DNA of 64,000 bases. Source: Thermalbibacter longus. Lineage in GTDB: Bacteria > Chloroflexota > Chloroflexia > Thermomicrobiales > Thermomicrobiaceae. The DNA lies in NCBI RefSeq assembly GCF_023806485.1, contig NZ_JAMSLR010000011.1, positions 34,170-98,169 on the forward strand, in the 5' to 3' direction. The notes below the pieces were generated by a model. That model made no database searches, was not told where the DNA came from, and saw only the letters and a program-made list of their open reading frames with translations. This document shows positions 49,456-63,211 of the stretch, piece by piece (the first letter of the stretch is position 1; each line of letters starts with the position of its first letter). Made by a program: the position numbers and the translations under genes.

Positions 49456-49965
49456 ATGGGCGCGCTGGGAGTCACCTGGACGAACCTTCTTATCCAGCTC
49501 ATCGCGTTCATCGTCTTTATCGTGATCTTCTGGAAGCTGGCGCTCGGCCCGATCACCAGGATGATCGACCAGCGCCAGGAGCGCATCCGGGAGGGGATCG
49601 AGGCCGCCGACCGGATGAAGCGTGAGCTGGCAGAGACGCAGGCACGCAACGAGGAGATCATCGCCGAAGCCCGGCGCGAGGCGCAGAGGATCTTGGCCAG
49701 CGCGCGGGAAAGTGCCGACCAGTTCCTAGCGCGCGCCCGCGAGCAGGCACAGGAGCAGGCGGAACAGATCATCGCTCAGGCCCGTGAGGCGATCGAGACA
49801 GAGCGGCAGCGGGCCTGGGACGAGCTGCGCCGCGATGTCGCCGATCTCGCGATCACGGCCGCGACCAAGATCATCCGGCAGGAACTCGACCGGAAGCGCC
49901 ATCTGGCTCTGATCGAAGAGACGCTGGCCGAGGTCGGGAACGGCCGCTTGCCGAAGGCGCAGTAG
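49456..49965 (+). CDS. atpF: F0F1 ATP synthase subunit b
   Basis: The 169-residue subunit has one N-terminal helix (LLIQLIAFIVFIVIFWKLAL) and a long charged coiled coil (about residues 30-150, heptads rich in Glu/Arg/Ala) forming the peripheral stalk. ATG 49456 follows AAGGGAGCAGCC. It ends a few bases before atpH. Confidence 0.95.
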   Translation: MGALGVTWTNLLIQLIAFIVFIVIFWKLALGPITRMIDQRQERIREGIEAADRMKRELAETQARNEEIIAEARREAQRILASARESADQFLARAREQAQEQAEQIIAQAREAIETERQRAWDELRRDVADLAITAATKIIRQELDRKRHLALIEETLAEVGNGRLPKAQ

Positions 49966-49986
49966 CCAGTGGAGGGTGAGGCAGCG

Positions 49987-52111
<2,125 letters not shown>

Positions 52112-52136
52112 GCGTGCGGATAAGGGGAGTTGAACG

Positions 52137-54493
<2,357 letters not shown>

Positions 54494-54514
54494 CGCCGGT
54501 CCGGAGTAGACTGC

Positions 54515-54973
54515 ATGGCAAAGTTGAAAGTGGAAGTCATCACCGGCGAGCGCGTCGTCTACGAGGCCGACGACGTCGATATGGTCATTGCGCCCGGTGC
54601 TGAGGGGGCGCTCGGCATCCTGCCCCGGCATGCGCCGCTGATCTCGCTGCTGTCGATGGGCGAGATGCGCATCCGCAAAGGCAACGACGAGCAGTCGCTG
54701 GCGGTGTTCGGTGGCTTCATCGAAGTCGCCAATAACGTGGTGCGCGTGCTGGCCGACACGGCCGAGCGGGCCGAGGAGATCGACCTCGCGCGCGCGGAGG
54801 AGGCGCGCCAGCGGGCACAGGCACGCCTGCAGCAGCGGACAGCCGAGATCGACCGGGCCCGGGCCGAGGCGGCCTTCCGCCGGTCGCTGATCCGGCTCCA
54901 GGTGGCGCGCAAGCGCCGGGCACGGCAGGGTATGGGTTCCGGCGCCTCCGGGCCGATCGAAGGCCAGGGGTAG
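54515..54973 (+). CDS. atpC: F0F1 ATP synthase subunit epsilon
   Basis: The 152-residue subunit has the N-terminal beta sandwich (LKVEVITGERVVYEADDVDMVIAPGAEGALGILPRHAPLI, a family pattern) and a C-terminal helical hairpin (RAEEARQRAQARLQ), slightly extended by a basic tail. The C-terminal helices can inhibit the motor in relatives. It ends the ATPase genes. Confidence 0.95.
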   Translation: MAKLKVEVITGERVVYEADDVDMVIAPGAEGALGILPRHAPLISLLSMGEMRIRKGNDEQSLAVFGGFIEVANNVVRVLADTAERAEEIDLARAEEARQRAQARLQQRTAEIDRARAEAAFRRSLIRLQVARKRRARQGMGSGASGPIEGQG

Positions 54974-55015
54974 GCTGGCCTGGCTGAGCTCCGCCGGCTG
55001 AGAGAGGAGCGAGCC

Positions 55016-56293
55016 GTGGTCGTGACGACCGCAGCCCAGACGATCGTCGTCCGGGGAGGCAACCGGCTCGTCGGGCGAGTCTCCATCGACGGCGCCAAGA
55101 ACGCGGCGTTGCCGGCGATGGCGGCCGCGCTCCTCACCGAGGAAGAGTGCATCCTCGAGAACGTGCCGGTGCTCGAGGACGTCCTAGTCATGGTCGAGCT
55201 CCTCCGGTGGCTGGGGGCCGACGTGGAGTTCGACCAGCAGAACCACCGCGTCCGCATCTGCGCTGCCGGCATCCGCGAATTCGAGGCCCCCGAGCACCTG
55301 GTCGCGCGGATGCGCGCGTCCTTCCTCGTGACCGGGCCGCTGCTCGCGCGCTTCGGGCGCGCGCGCTCTTCTCCGCCTGGGGGGTGCCAGCTCGGGACGC
55401 GGCCCGTCGATGTCGACCTGCGCGGGTTCCGCAAGATGGGAGCGACCATCGAGGAGCGAGACGACGGCTACGATATGCGAGCTAGCCGCCTGCGCGGGGC
55501 TGAGATCTACATGGACTATCCGAGCAACACCGGTACCTACAACGTCTTGATGGCGGCGACCCTGGCCCAGGGTTCTACGACCATCGTCAACGCTGCGGCG
55601 GAGCCCGAAATCGTCAATCTCGGCGCGATCCTGTCCGATATGGGAGCGCGCATCTCCGGCGTGGGGACACCGAAGATCCGGGTGCAAGGGGTCGATCGGC
55701 TGCGCGGCTACCGGGCCTCGATCCTCCCGGATCGCCTCGAGGCGGGGACGCTCGCCATCGGCGCGGCGATCACTCGTGGGGAGGTCGTGCTCGATCACGT
55801 CTCCGAGCCAGATATGCTTCCGCTCACGTACAAGCTGCGCGAGGCGGGCGCCGAGGTATGGTGGAGCGAGCACTCGATGCTGGTGCGCGGGCCGGAGCGG
55901 CTGGTCGCGACCGAGATCCAGGCGCTACCGTTCCCCGGCTTCCCGACCGATCTCCAGGCGGCCTTCGCCGTGCTGATGACGCAGGCGCACGGCCGCAGCC
56001 GCATCTTCGAGCGCGTGTTCAGCGATCGCTTGCGCTATGCGGACGAACTCCGGAAGATGGGCGCCCAGATCACCGTCGTGGGCAAGCAGGAGGCCCTCAT
56101 CGACGGCCCTTCGCGGCTGCGCGGCGCTGAAGTTCGGGCCCTGGACATCCGCAGCGGTGCCTGCCTCGTGCTCGCGGGGCTGGTTGCGGAGGGAGAGACG
56201 CGCATCGTCGACGCGCACCACCTGCGCCGGGGCTACGAGGACATCGTGGGGAAGTTCCGAGCCCTGGGAGCAGACATCGCATACGAGGGCTAA
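55016..56293 (+). CDS. murA: UDP-N-acetylglucosamine 1-carboxyvinyltransferase
   Basis: The 425-residue enzyme commits UDP-GlcNAc to peptidoglycan synthesis. Signatures are GRVSIDGAKNAALPAMAAALL, MRASFLVTGPLLARFG, the loop PPGGCQLGTRPVD holding the catalytic Cys (fosfomycin target), NTGTYNVLMAA and FPGFPTDLQAAFAVL. GGCQLG differs slightly from the usual GGCAIG. GTG 55016 follows GAGAGGAGCGAGCC; GTG 55022 is possible. It lies 43 bases after atpC. Confidence 0.96.
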   Translation: MVVTTAAQTIVVRGGNRLVGRVSIDGAKNAALPAMAAALLTEEECILENVPVLEDVLVMVELLRWLGADVEFDQQNHRVRICAAGIREFEAPEHLVARMRASFLVTGPLLARFGRARSSPPGGCQLGTRPVDVDLRGFRKMGATIEERDDGYDMRASRLRGAEIYMDYPSNTGTYNVLMAATLAQGSTTIVNAAAEPEIVNLGAILSDMGARISGVGTPKIRVQGVDRLRGYRASILPDRLEAGTLAIGAAITRGEVVLDHVSEPDMLPLTYKLREAGAEVWWSEHSMLVRGPERLVATEIQALPFPGFPTDLQAAFAVLMTQAHGRSRIFERVFSDRLRYADELRKMGAQITVVGKQEALIDGPSRLRGAEVRALDIRSGACLVLAGLVAEGETRIVDAHHLRRGYEDIVGKFRALGADIAYEG

Positions 56294-56417
56294 AGACCGG
56301 GCGCAGGGCGCGTCTCGGCGTGGTGATTTTCCTGACTTTGCGGGCGTGGCCTGGTGATGAATACTTGGAAAGCCACGCACAGGCCGCGTGGCTGAGCCGG
56401 CGATGGGAGGAGCGAGC

Positions 56418-57011
56418 GTGGAGTCGCTGGCGACGCCAGGCGTGCGCAGCCGGATACTCCCCCTCATCGTGAGCGCCGCGGTGCTGGCCCTCCTGGGGAT
56501 TCTCACCTATGCCGTCGCCTCTCCGCGGGCCTCTTCCGAGCTGGGGGTCGGCGGGCGGGTCAATACCGCTGGCAAGCTGATCCGCTTCGAGCCGCGGCCG
56601 GCCACCGGCTTCACGCTCGCGACGTTCGATGGCCAATCGATGTCTCTCGCTCAGTACCGGGGCAAGACGGTGGTCATCAACTTCTGGGCGTCCTGGTGTC
56701 CCCCGTGCCGGGAGGAAGCGCCGATCCTCCAGCAGTTCGCCGCGCGTCATGCCGGAGGCGACGTCGTCTTGCTCGGAATCGATGTCTGGGACAAGGAACC
56801 CGACGCGCGTGCCTTTCTCGCAGAGTTTGGCCTGACCTACCCCAACGCCCTGGATGTCGACGGGCGTGTCTCCATCGAGTACGGGGTGTCCGGGGTGCCG
56901 GAGACCTACGTCGTCGGGCCCGATGGCCGGCTGCTGGGCAAGTACACCGGCCCGGTCCAGTCGGTGGACCATCTGGAGTCGATCGTCCGCGCGCTCGGGG
57001 GCGGCTCGTGA
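56418..57011 (+). CDS. Membrane-anchored thioredoxin-like protein (ResA/CcmG type)
   Basis: The 197-residue protein has an N-terminal helix (ILPLIVSAAVLALLGILTYAVA) and a thioredoxin/TlpA domain with WASWCPPCREEAP (redox CPPC, about residue 97) and cis-Pro in VSGVPETYVV. It should reduce apocytochrome c thiols on the outer face, fitting its place at the head of the ccm operon. GTG 56418 follows GGGAGGAGCGAGC. Confidence 0.9.
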   Translation: MESLATPGVRSRILPLIVSAAVLALLGILTYAVASPRASSELGVGGRVNTAGKLIRFEPRPATGFTLATFDGQSMSLAQYRGKTVVINFWASWCPPCREEAPILQQFAARHAGGDVVLLGIDVWDKEPDARAFLAEFGLTYPNALDVDGRVSIEYGVSGVPETYVVGPDGRLLGKYTGPVQSVDHLESIVRALGGGS

Positions 57012-57130
57012 GCCCCGCCGCCGGACGAGCAGGCAGCGCGTACCTGCGGTGCTCGAACGCTGGCTACCCTCGCGGGGTGCCACGACAGGAGCTGAGTGGA
57101 CGGTGTTGGTGAGAGCGGTGCGAGCGAACG

Positions 57131-57601
57131 GTGGAGGTTGCGGCTATCGCGCGGATCGTCCTGCGGGTGGTGCACGCCCTCGCGGCGGTGATCTGGCTGG
57201 GCGGTGGGCTGTACTACATGCTCGCGGTGCGACCGTTGCGCCGGGGATCAGGACCGCAGGCGCTGGAGGTGGCCCAACGAGCGCAGGAAGGGTTCCGCCG
57301 GTGGTCGATGGCGGCGACGGCGTTGCTGGTAGGCTCAGGCGTGGCGCTCATGTTCGACCGGCTGTCGGATGGGCAGGGTACGCTCAGCTACGTGGCGCTG
57401 CTGGCGACGAAAGTGGTAGCCGGTGGGCTGGCGTTGTGGCTCGCCTGGTCGGTTCGCCCGCGGCGCGCTGGCACGGCTCGCTCGGTCCGCTGGGCATTCG
57501 GCTCCGGTTGGGCGATCCTGGTCCTCGGCACGGTTGCCTACGTGCTCGGGGTGCTGCTCTCAGTGCTGTATCCGCCTGATCCGGGCGCCGGTTTCCGCTG
57601 A
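57131..57601 (+). CDS. CopD-like integral membrane protein
   Basis: The 156-residue protein has four hydrophobic segments, with IVLRVVHALAAVIWLGGGLYYMLAVRP at the N-terminus. This His-containing helix and GxxW pattern is seen in CopD/DUF4149-type proteins of cytochrome operons. It may aid copper or heme handling (inference). The RBS is weak at GTG 57131. Confidence 0.65.
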   Translation: MEVAAIARIVLRVVHALAAVIWLGGGLYYMLAVRPLRRGSGPQALEVAQRAQEGFRRWSMAATALLVGSGVALMFDRLSDGQGTLSYVALLATKVVAGGLALWLAWSVRPRRAGTARSVRWAFGSGWAILVLGTVAYVLGVLLSVLYPPDPGAGFR

Positions 57602-57628
57602 GGTGCACGGCATGAGAGGGGAGACGAG

Positions 57629-58072
57629 TTGAGCGGGACAGCCTTGGCACAGCCGGTGGAGAAGAGCCGGCGGCGCTGGTTCGACTTGCGGCTTCTGGTG
57701 GCAGCGCTGGCGATCGCCGGCGCGGTCGGCTATCTGATGTACACCGGGCTCCAGAGTACCGCTGCCTCCTACTTCGTCACGGTGAGCGAGCTCCAGCAGC
57801 GGGCCGCAGAGGTCGAGGGCAAGCGAGTACGGGTCGGAGGCGACGTGGTGCCTGGCTCGATCAGGATGGGCGGCCCCGGCGAGCCGATCCACTTCGAGAT
57901 CACCGACGGCACGAGCCGGCTCGCCGTCGTCTACGAGGGCGTGTTGCCGGACATCTTCGCCGATGGGCGTCATGTGATCGTCGAAGGGACGTTTCGCTCG
58001 AGCCAGCCGATCCACGCTGACACCTTGTTGACGCAGTGCCCCTCTCGCTTCGAGTCGACACCGGGGCAGTAG
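57629..58072 (+). CDS. ccmE: Cytochrome c maturation heme chaperone CcmE
   Basis: The 147-residue protein has one N-terminal helix (LLVAALAIAGAVGYLMYTGL) and a beta-barrel (FVTVSELQQRAAEVEGKRVRVGGDVV, IHFEITDGTSRLAVVYEGVLPDIFADGRHVIVEG). The heme-attachment motif is QCPSRF, Cys137 with Phe141, in place of HxxxY or the Cys variant CxxxY. Cys-type CcmE proteins occur in archaea and some bacteria. Confidence 0.92.
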   Translation: MSGTALAQPVEKSRRRWFDLRLLVAALAIAGAVGYLMYTGLQSTAASYFVTVSELQQRAAEVEGKRVRVGGDVVPGSIRMGGPGEPIHFEITDGTSRLAVVYEGVLPDIFADGRHVIVEGTFRSSQPIHADTLLTQCPSRFESTPGQ

Positions 58073-58089
58073 CTCGAGGGAGAGAGCCA

Positions 58090-60078
58090 GTGTCAGAACT
58101 GGGCTCGGGCGCTCTAATCATCGCGCTCATGCTCGCCGTGTACGGGCTTGCGGCCAGCCTCCTCGGAGCGCGGCGCCATGTCCCGGAACTGGTGACCAGC
58201 GCGGTACGCGCCACCTGGGGCGTAACGCTCCTCGTCGCGACCGCCGTTATCGCTCTGGTGAGCGCGTTTCTCACGCATGACTTCCGGCTGGCGTACGTTG
58301 CTGGCCGTTCGAGCCGCGACATGCCGACCCACTACGTGCTGGCGGCCTTCTACGGCGGGCAGGAGGGTAGCCTGCTGTACTGGGTGATGATCGTCGGCAT
58401 CCTCGGGTCGCTGGCGCTCTACATCCATCGCCGGAGCGACCGGGCGCTGATCCCGTACGTGACCGCGACCATCCTCTCGGTGATGGCGCTACTCCTGTTC
58501 ATCCTCACCTTCGTCGCGAATCCGTTCGAGCTGTTGCCGGTCACGCCGATCGACGGCGCGGGACTGAACCCGCTCCTGCGCGATCCTGGCATGATGGTAC
58601 ACCCGCCACTTCTGCTGGCCGGCTACGCGAGCTTCACCGTGCCCTTCGCTTTCGCGATGGCCGCGCTGATCACGGGCCGGCTAGGCGCTGAGTGGCTGCG
58701 GTCTATTCGCCGCTGGACGCTGGTGGCCTGGGGCGTGCTCGGCTGCGGCCTGCTGGCCGGCGCGTGGTGGGCCTACCACGTCCTCGGCTGGGGCGGGTAC
58801 TGGGGCTGGGATCCGGTCGAAAACGTGGCGCTCTTGCCCTGGCTGACCTCGACCGCCTTTCTCCATTCAGTCATCGTGCAAGAGCGCCGGGGCATGCTCA
58901 AGGTCTGGAACCTCTCGCTCCTCCTGGCCTCGTTTATCCTCTCCGTCTTCGGGACGTTCGTGGTGCGCAGCGGGCTCCTGTCCTCGGTTCACGCCTTCGC
59001 AGTGTCCAAGGTCGGCCCGTGGTTCCTGCTCTACCTGGCAGCGGTGGCCGTCGTTGGCATCGGCCTGCTGATCTACCGGCTGCCGGCGCTGCAGAGCGAC
59101 CGGGTCATCGAGTCGATGACCTCGCGCGAGTCGGGGTTCCTGCTCAACAACCTGCTCTTCGCCGCGCTGGCCTTCGCGACCTTCTGGGGCACCGTCTTCC
59201 CGCTGTTCAGCGAGCTGTTCTGGAGCACCAAGCTGACGGTCGGCCCGCCGTTCTACAACCAGGTGAACGGCCCGCTGCTGCTCGTCCTCCTGGTGCTGAT
59301 GGGGGTCGGGCCGATGCTGGCGTGGCGCCGCACCGATCCTCGCCTCTTGCTGCGAAACCTGCGCTGGCCCCTGCTCGCCGGGCTAGTGACCGCCAGCGGG
59401 CTGCTCGTCTGGCTCGGGAGGCCGCTGGCCGCGGCCGCGTTCGCCGCGGTGGCCTTCACCACGCTGGTCACGCTTCTAGAGTATCTCCGGGCCGCTCGGG
59501 CACGGCGTCGCGCGAACCGGGAGAGCTACCTGGCGGCCCTCGGCCAGCTCCTGCGCCGGAACAACCGCCGGTACGGCGGCTACCTGGTGCACCTCGCGGT
59601 GCTCGTCATGGCCATCGGGGTGATTGCCTCGAACTTCTTCCAGGTTGAACGACAGTTCCTGGTCCGACCTGGAGAGACCGGAACGATCGGGCCCTACACG
59701 ATCGTCTATCGTGGGCTCGACGATCGGCAGACCGCCGATGCCGAGGTGGTCGCGGCGAAGGTCGACATCTACCGCGGCGGTGTGCTCCGAGACTCGGTCG
59801 AGAGCTACCGGTACTTCTATCGGAACTACGAAGATCAGCCCACCGCGCGCATGGGCATCGCCACGATCGGCCTGGACGATGTCTACGTGGTGCTGGACCG
59901 GTGGGAGGATGACGGCACCGCGAGCCTGCGCGTCTACATCAACCCGCTGGTCATCTGGATCTGGATCGGCGGGGCTGTCTACATTCTCGCTACACTGACG
60001 TTGTTCTGGCCGCAGCCGGCTCTGGCCCGCCAGCGCGCCGGCAGGCTCGTCCGGGGGGTGGTTCCGAGTGAGGCGTGA
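58090..60078 (+). CDS. ccmF: Cytochrome c heme lyase subunit CcmF
   Basis: The 662-residue polytopic protein has the WWD heme-handling domain (GWGGYWGWDPVENVALLPW, about residue 238), conserved His in MMVHPPLLLAGY and FLHSVI, GTFVVRSGLLSSVHAF, and the large C-terminal periplasmic loop with final helix WIWIGGAVYILATLTLFW. GTG 58090 follows GGGAGAGAGCCA. It transfers heme from CcmE to apocytochrome. Confidence 0.96.
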   Translation: MSELGSGALIIALMLAVYGLAASLLGARRHVPELVTSAVRATWGVTLLVATAVIALVSAFLTHDFRLAYVAGRSSRDMPTHYVLAAFYGGQEGSLLYWVMIVGILGSLALYIHRRSDRALIPYVTATILSVMALLLFILTFVANPFELLPVTPIDGAGLNPLLRDPGMMVHPPLLLAGYASFTVPFAFAMAALITGRLGAEWLRSIRRWTLVAWGVLGCGLLAGAWWAYHVLGWGGYWGWDPVENVALLPWLTSTAFLHSVIVQERRGMLKVWNLSLLLASFILSVFGTFVVRSGLLSSVHAFAVSKVGPWFLLYLAAVAVVGIGLLIYRLPALQSDRVIESMTSRESGFLLNNLLFAALAFATFWGTVFPLFSELFWSTKLTVGPPFYNQVNGPLLLVLLVLMGVGPMLAWRRTDPRLLLRNLRWPLLAGLVTASGLLVWLGRPLAAAAFAAVAFTTLVTLLEYLRAARARRRANRESYLAALGQLLRRNNRRYGGYLVHLAVLVMAIGVIASNFFQVERQFLVRPGETGTIGPYTIVYRGLDDRQTADAEVVAAKVDIYRGGVLRDSVESYRYFYRNYEDQPTARMGIATIGLDDVYVVLDRWEDDGTASLRVYINPLVIWIWIGGAVYILATLTLFWPQPALARQRAGRLVRGVVPSEA

Positions 60079-60631
60079 GCTGTGGCCGACCGCGCCAGGC
60101 CAGCGTATGCCGGTCCTCGATCGACGGGGGCCTAGCCGACACGCCGTCTGGGCGCGACCGGCTGCGCGAGGCAGAGGCATCGCGGTTCTGGTCCTCGCGC
60201 TCGCCGTGCTATTCGCCGTGTCGATACCGCTCCCGGTCTGGGCGGAAGAGCCGCTCTCGCCTGAGGCGCTGGCGATCGCCAACGAGCTGAACTGCCCGGT
60301 GTGCGAGGGGCAGAGCGTCCGGGATTCGAACTCGCAGCTCGCCCGGCAGATGCGGCAAGTGATCCAGCAGAAGCTCGATGCTGGCGAATCTCCGGACCAG
60401 ATCAAGGCCTACTTCGTCGAGCGCTACGGGATCGGGATCTTGAGGGAGCCGCCGAAGCAGGGGTTCACCTGGGCGCTCTGGTGGGGGCCAGTCGTCGGGC
60501 TCGTCTTCGGCGCGGCCGTGCTCTATGCCTATCTGTCGCGACGAGCTGCCGCAGCCCAACGTCAGGATTCCGACCTCGACACCGAGGATCTGCGCAGGCT
60601 CGAAGAGCGGCTGCTCTCGGAGGCGGAGTGA
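60068..60631 (+). CDS. ccmH: Cytochrome c maturation thiol protein CcmH
   Basis: The 187-residue protein has an unusually long basic N-terminus, a helix (IAVLVLALAVLFAVSIPLPVW), the redox motif LNCPVCEGQSVRDS (about residue 75) and a second helix (WALWWGPVVGLVFGAAVLYAYL). It overlaps ccmF by 11 bases. ATG 60107 is an alternative start giving a more usual length. Confidence 0.92.
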   Translation: MRRELWPTAPGQRMPVLDRRGPSRHAVWARPAARGRGIAVLVLALAVLFAVSIPLPVWAEEPLSPEALAIANELNCPVCEGQSVRDSNSQLARQMRQVIQQKLDAGESPDQIKAYFVERYGIGILREPPKQGFTWALWWGPVVGLVFGAAVLYAYLSRRAAAAQRQDSDLDTEDLRRLEERLLSEAE

Positions 60632-60641
60632 CGGAGCGACC

Positions 60642-61016
60642 ATGATCGCAAGCTATCTCGTCCTCGCACTTCTCGCAGTCATCGTTTTCGCCCTGGTGCT
60701 CCAGCCGCTGCTTGCTGCCAGGCGCCGGCGAGATACCAGCGGAATCCCCGCTGTGTTCCTCGATTTGCTGGCACAGCGCGATGCGCTGCTACAGGCGTTG
60801 CGCGATCTCCAGATCGATCGCGAGACCGGGAAGCTCAGCGAAGAAGACTACCAGATGGCGCGGCTCGTTTTTCTCCGCGAAGCGGCGGTCGTCTTGAGCC
60901 AGCTCGAAGCGCTCGAGGAACAGCTCGACCTGGAGGTGGAGCACGAGATCGCTCACCTGCGCGAGCTGGCGCGGGAAGTTCGCCCGCTCCCAGGATCGGT
61001 GAGCACATCCTCATGA
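60642..61016 (+). CDS. CcmI-like short cytochrome maturation protein
   Basis: The 124-residue protein has one N-terminal helix (YLVLALLAVIVFALVLQPLL) and an acidic coiled-coil tail (LDLLAQRDALLQALRDLQIDRETGKLSEEDYQ), the usual start of CcmI without its TPR half. GTG/ATG overlap with ccmA (ATGA). ATG 60642 follows GGAGCGACC. It likely holds apocytochrome or CcmFH together. Confidence 0.75.
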   Translation: MIASYLVLALLAVIVFALVLQPLLAARRRRDTSGIPAVFLDLLAQRDALLQALRDLQIDRETGKLSEEDYQMARLVFLREAAVVLSQLEALEEQLDLEVEHEIAHLRELAREVRPLPGSVSTSS

Positions 61017-61783
61017 TGGCCGTAGCCGGTCCCGATGTAGCCCGGACAGAGACTCCCCCAGGTCCCACGGCCGCCGCCCTGGCTGCCCCAGCGGTCGAGG
61101 CCACTGGCTTGACCAAGCGGTACGGAAATCGCCTGGCGCTGCACGACGTCTCGCTGCGAGTCGACCCTAGCGAGTGCGTCGGTATCTTCGGGCCGAACGG
61201 GGCCGGAAAGTCGACGCTCCTCCGGGTGCTTTCGACACTGGCGCGCCCCACAGCCGGGCGGGTACGCTGCTGCGGCCTCGAGATGCCCGCTCAGGCGAGC
61301 GAGATGCGACGGCTCGTCGGTGTCGTCGGGCACCAGACGTATCTGTACGACGACCTGACCGTCTGGGAGAACCTGGACTTCTACGCGCGGCTGTACGGGC
61401 TGCGCGACGCGGGAGACCGGATCCGGCAGGTGCTCGACCTGCTCGGGCTCGGCGACCGGACGGAGGAGCGTGTCCGCGCGCTCTCGCGTGGCCTGCAGCA
61501 ACGGCTCGCGATTGCCCGAGCGATCCTGCACCGGCCGCGGGTACTTCTTCTCGATGAGCCGGATACCGGTCTGGACCGCGAAGGACGCGATCGACTCGCC
61601 AGCATCATCGGCGAGCAGGTGAGACTCGGTGGCGCGGTCGTGTTGACGACCCACGCCGTCGAGTTCGGCTGCCAGGTGGCCTCACGCGTGCTGTTCCTCG
61701 ACCGCGGGCGGCTGCTCTGGGAGCGACCGGCCAGCGGGGATCTGGTCGACGAGCTCGAACGACAGCTCCGGAGGCGAGCGTGA
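61013..61783 (+). CDS. ccmA: Heme export ABC ATPase CcmA
   Basis: The 256-residue ATPase has Walker A GPNGAGKSTLLRVL (about residue 64), Walker B VLLLDEPDTGLDREG, and a variant signature LSRGLQQRLAIARA, with Arg in place of the first Gly of LSGGxxQR, common among CcmA. An N-terminal Pro/Ala-rich extension of about 30 residues precedes the fold. It is coupled to ccmB by GTGA. Confidence 0.94.
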   Translation: MMAVAGPDVARTETPPGPTAAALAAPAVEATGLTKRYGNRLALHDVSLRVDPSECVGIFGPNGAGKSTLLRVLSTLARPTAGRVRCCGLEMPAQASEMRRLVGVVGHQTYLYDDLTVWENLDFYARLYGLRDAGDRIRQVLDLLGLGDRTEERVRALSRGLQQRLAIARAILHRPRVLLLDEPDTGLDREGRDRLASIIGEQVRLGGAVVLTTHAVEFGCQVASRVLFLDRGRLLWERPASGDLVDELERQLRRRA

Positions 61784-62448
61784 CCGCCGCGCGGCAGATC
61801 TACGCCATCGTTAGGAAAGATCTCTTGCTGGAGCTGCGGGCGCGCGAGCAGGTTACCGGGATGGCCGTCTTCGCCTTGCTGACGCTGGTTACCTTCAACT
61901 TCGCCTTCGACCTGACCGGCGCGGATCGAGCCGCCAGCGGCTCGGGCGCGCTCTGGGTCGCGATCATCTTCGCCGGCCTGCTCGGGATGGGGCGCGCAGC
62001 GGCGATCGACCGCCAGCAGGGAGCCTGGGAAGGCGTGCTGCTGAGCCCGGTTGACCGCGGTACGATCTTCCTCGGCAAGCTGGCGAGCGCGCTGCTGTTC
62101 ATCGGGATCGTCGAGGCCCTGGCGCTGGCCGTCTTCGCCGCGCTCTTCTCCCTGCCGGTGCTGCACCCGATGGTCTTGCTCGTCGTCTGCCTGGGCACGG
62201 TGGGGTTCGGCACGCTGGGCACGCTGTTCTCGGTGATGGCGGCCACGACGCGGGCGCGCGAGGTGATGCTCCCGGTGTTGCTCTTCCCCCTCTCGCTCCC
62301 GATCGTTATCAGCGCGGTGCGCGCCACCACGCTGCTGCTGACCGATCGCCAGGCCGAGGTGGGACCCTGGATCAGCCTGCTGCTGGGATTCGACGTGCTG
62401 TTTCTCGGGATCTCGTATGTCGTCTTCGGGCATGCCGTGGAGGAATAG
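61780..62448 (+). CDS. ccmB: Heme export permease CcmB
   Basis: The 222-residue protein has six helices, starting IYAIVRKDLLLELRAREQVTGMAVFALL, with the family FAGLLGMGRAAAIDRQQGAWEGVLLSPV and PVLLFPLSLPIVISAV. GTG 61780 overlaps ccmA by four bases. With CcmA and CcmC it handles heme release to CcmE. Confidence 0.95.
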   Translation: MTAARQIYAIVRKDLLLELRAREQVTGMAVFALLTLVTFNFAFDLTGADRAASGSGALWVAIIFAGLLGMGRAAAIDRQQGAWEGVLLSPVDRGTIFLGKLASALLFIGIVEALALAVFAALFSLPVLHPMVLLVVCLGTVGFGTLGTLFSVMAATTRAREVMLPVLLFPLSLPIVISAVRATTLLLTDRQAEVGPWISLLLGFDVLFLGISYVVFGHAVEE

Positions 62449-62485
62449 CATCGCTCATCGACGGAGCGGGAAGGAGTAGCGGTAC

Positions 62486-63190
62486 ATGGCCAGCGTCGCC
62501 ACTCGACGGTCAGCCGAAACATGGAGCCGTGCCCTCGGCTGGCTCTCGGTCGTCCTGGTCGCGATCTCGGTCGGGATGATCTTCCTGTACGCGCCGAGCG
62601 ACCGGGTGCAGGGAGCCGCGCAGCGGATCTTCTACATCCATCTGCCGGCGGCATGGCTGGCATACCTCTCGTTCTTCATCATCTTCGTCAGTAGTATCGC
62701 CTACCTCGCCCGGCGCCACCCGCGCTGGGATCGTTTGGCCCGCTCAGCGGCCGAGCTCGGTTTCGTGTTCACGACCATCGTACTGTTGACGGGCTCGATC
62801 TGGGGCCGCCCGATATGGGGCACCTGGTGGACCTGGGACGCGCGCTTGACGACCACGTTGATCCTCTGGTTCATCTATTTGGCCTACTTCATGCTGCGTG
62901 CCTACGTCAGCGACCCGGAACGCGGCGCGCGCTACGCCGCGGTGCTCGGGATCGTCGGGTTCGTCGATGTGCCGATCATCCACATGTCCGTGCGCTGGTG
63001 GCGGACGCTCCACCCGGAGCCGATCGTGGTGCGCGCCGAGGGGCCGGCGATGCCTGATACGATGCTCTATACGCTGATCGTTGCCCTGGTGGCCTTCATG
63101 GCCCTGTATGTCTTCCTGCTGATCGAGAAGTACCGCGTAGAGCGGATGAAGGACGAGCTCGCGGAAGTGCGGCTCCAGCACGGCGTTTGA
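62486..63190 (+). CDS. ccmC: Heme export protein CcmC
   Basis: The 234-residue protein has six helices and the WWD-type motif GTWWTWDARLTTTLILWFIY (about residue 112) with flanking His in FYIHLPAAW and PIIHMSVRWW. It attaches heme to CcmE. ATG 62486 follows GGAAGGAGTAGCGGTAC. Confidence 0.95.
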   Translation: MASVATRRSAETWSRALGWLSVVLVAISVGMIFLYAPSDRVQGAAQRIFYIHLPAAWLAYLSFFIIFVSSIAYLARRHPRWDRLARSAAELGFVFTTIVLLTGSIWGRPIWGTWWTWDARLTTTLILWFIYLAYFMLRAYVSDPERGARYAAVLGIVGFVDVPIIHMSVRWWRTLHPEPIVVRAEGPAMPDTMLYTLIVALVAFMALYVFLLIEKYRVERMKDELAEVRLQHGV

Positions 63191-63211
63191 CCGAGCGGGA
63201 GGATCATCGAG

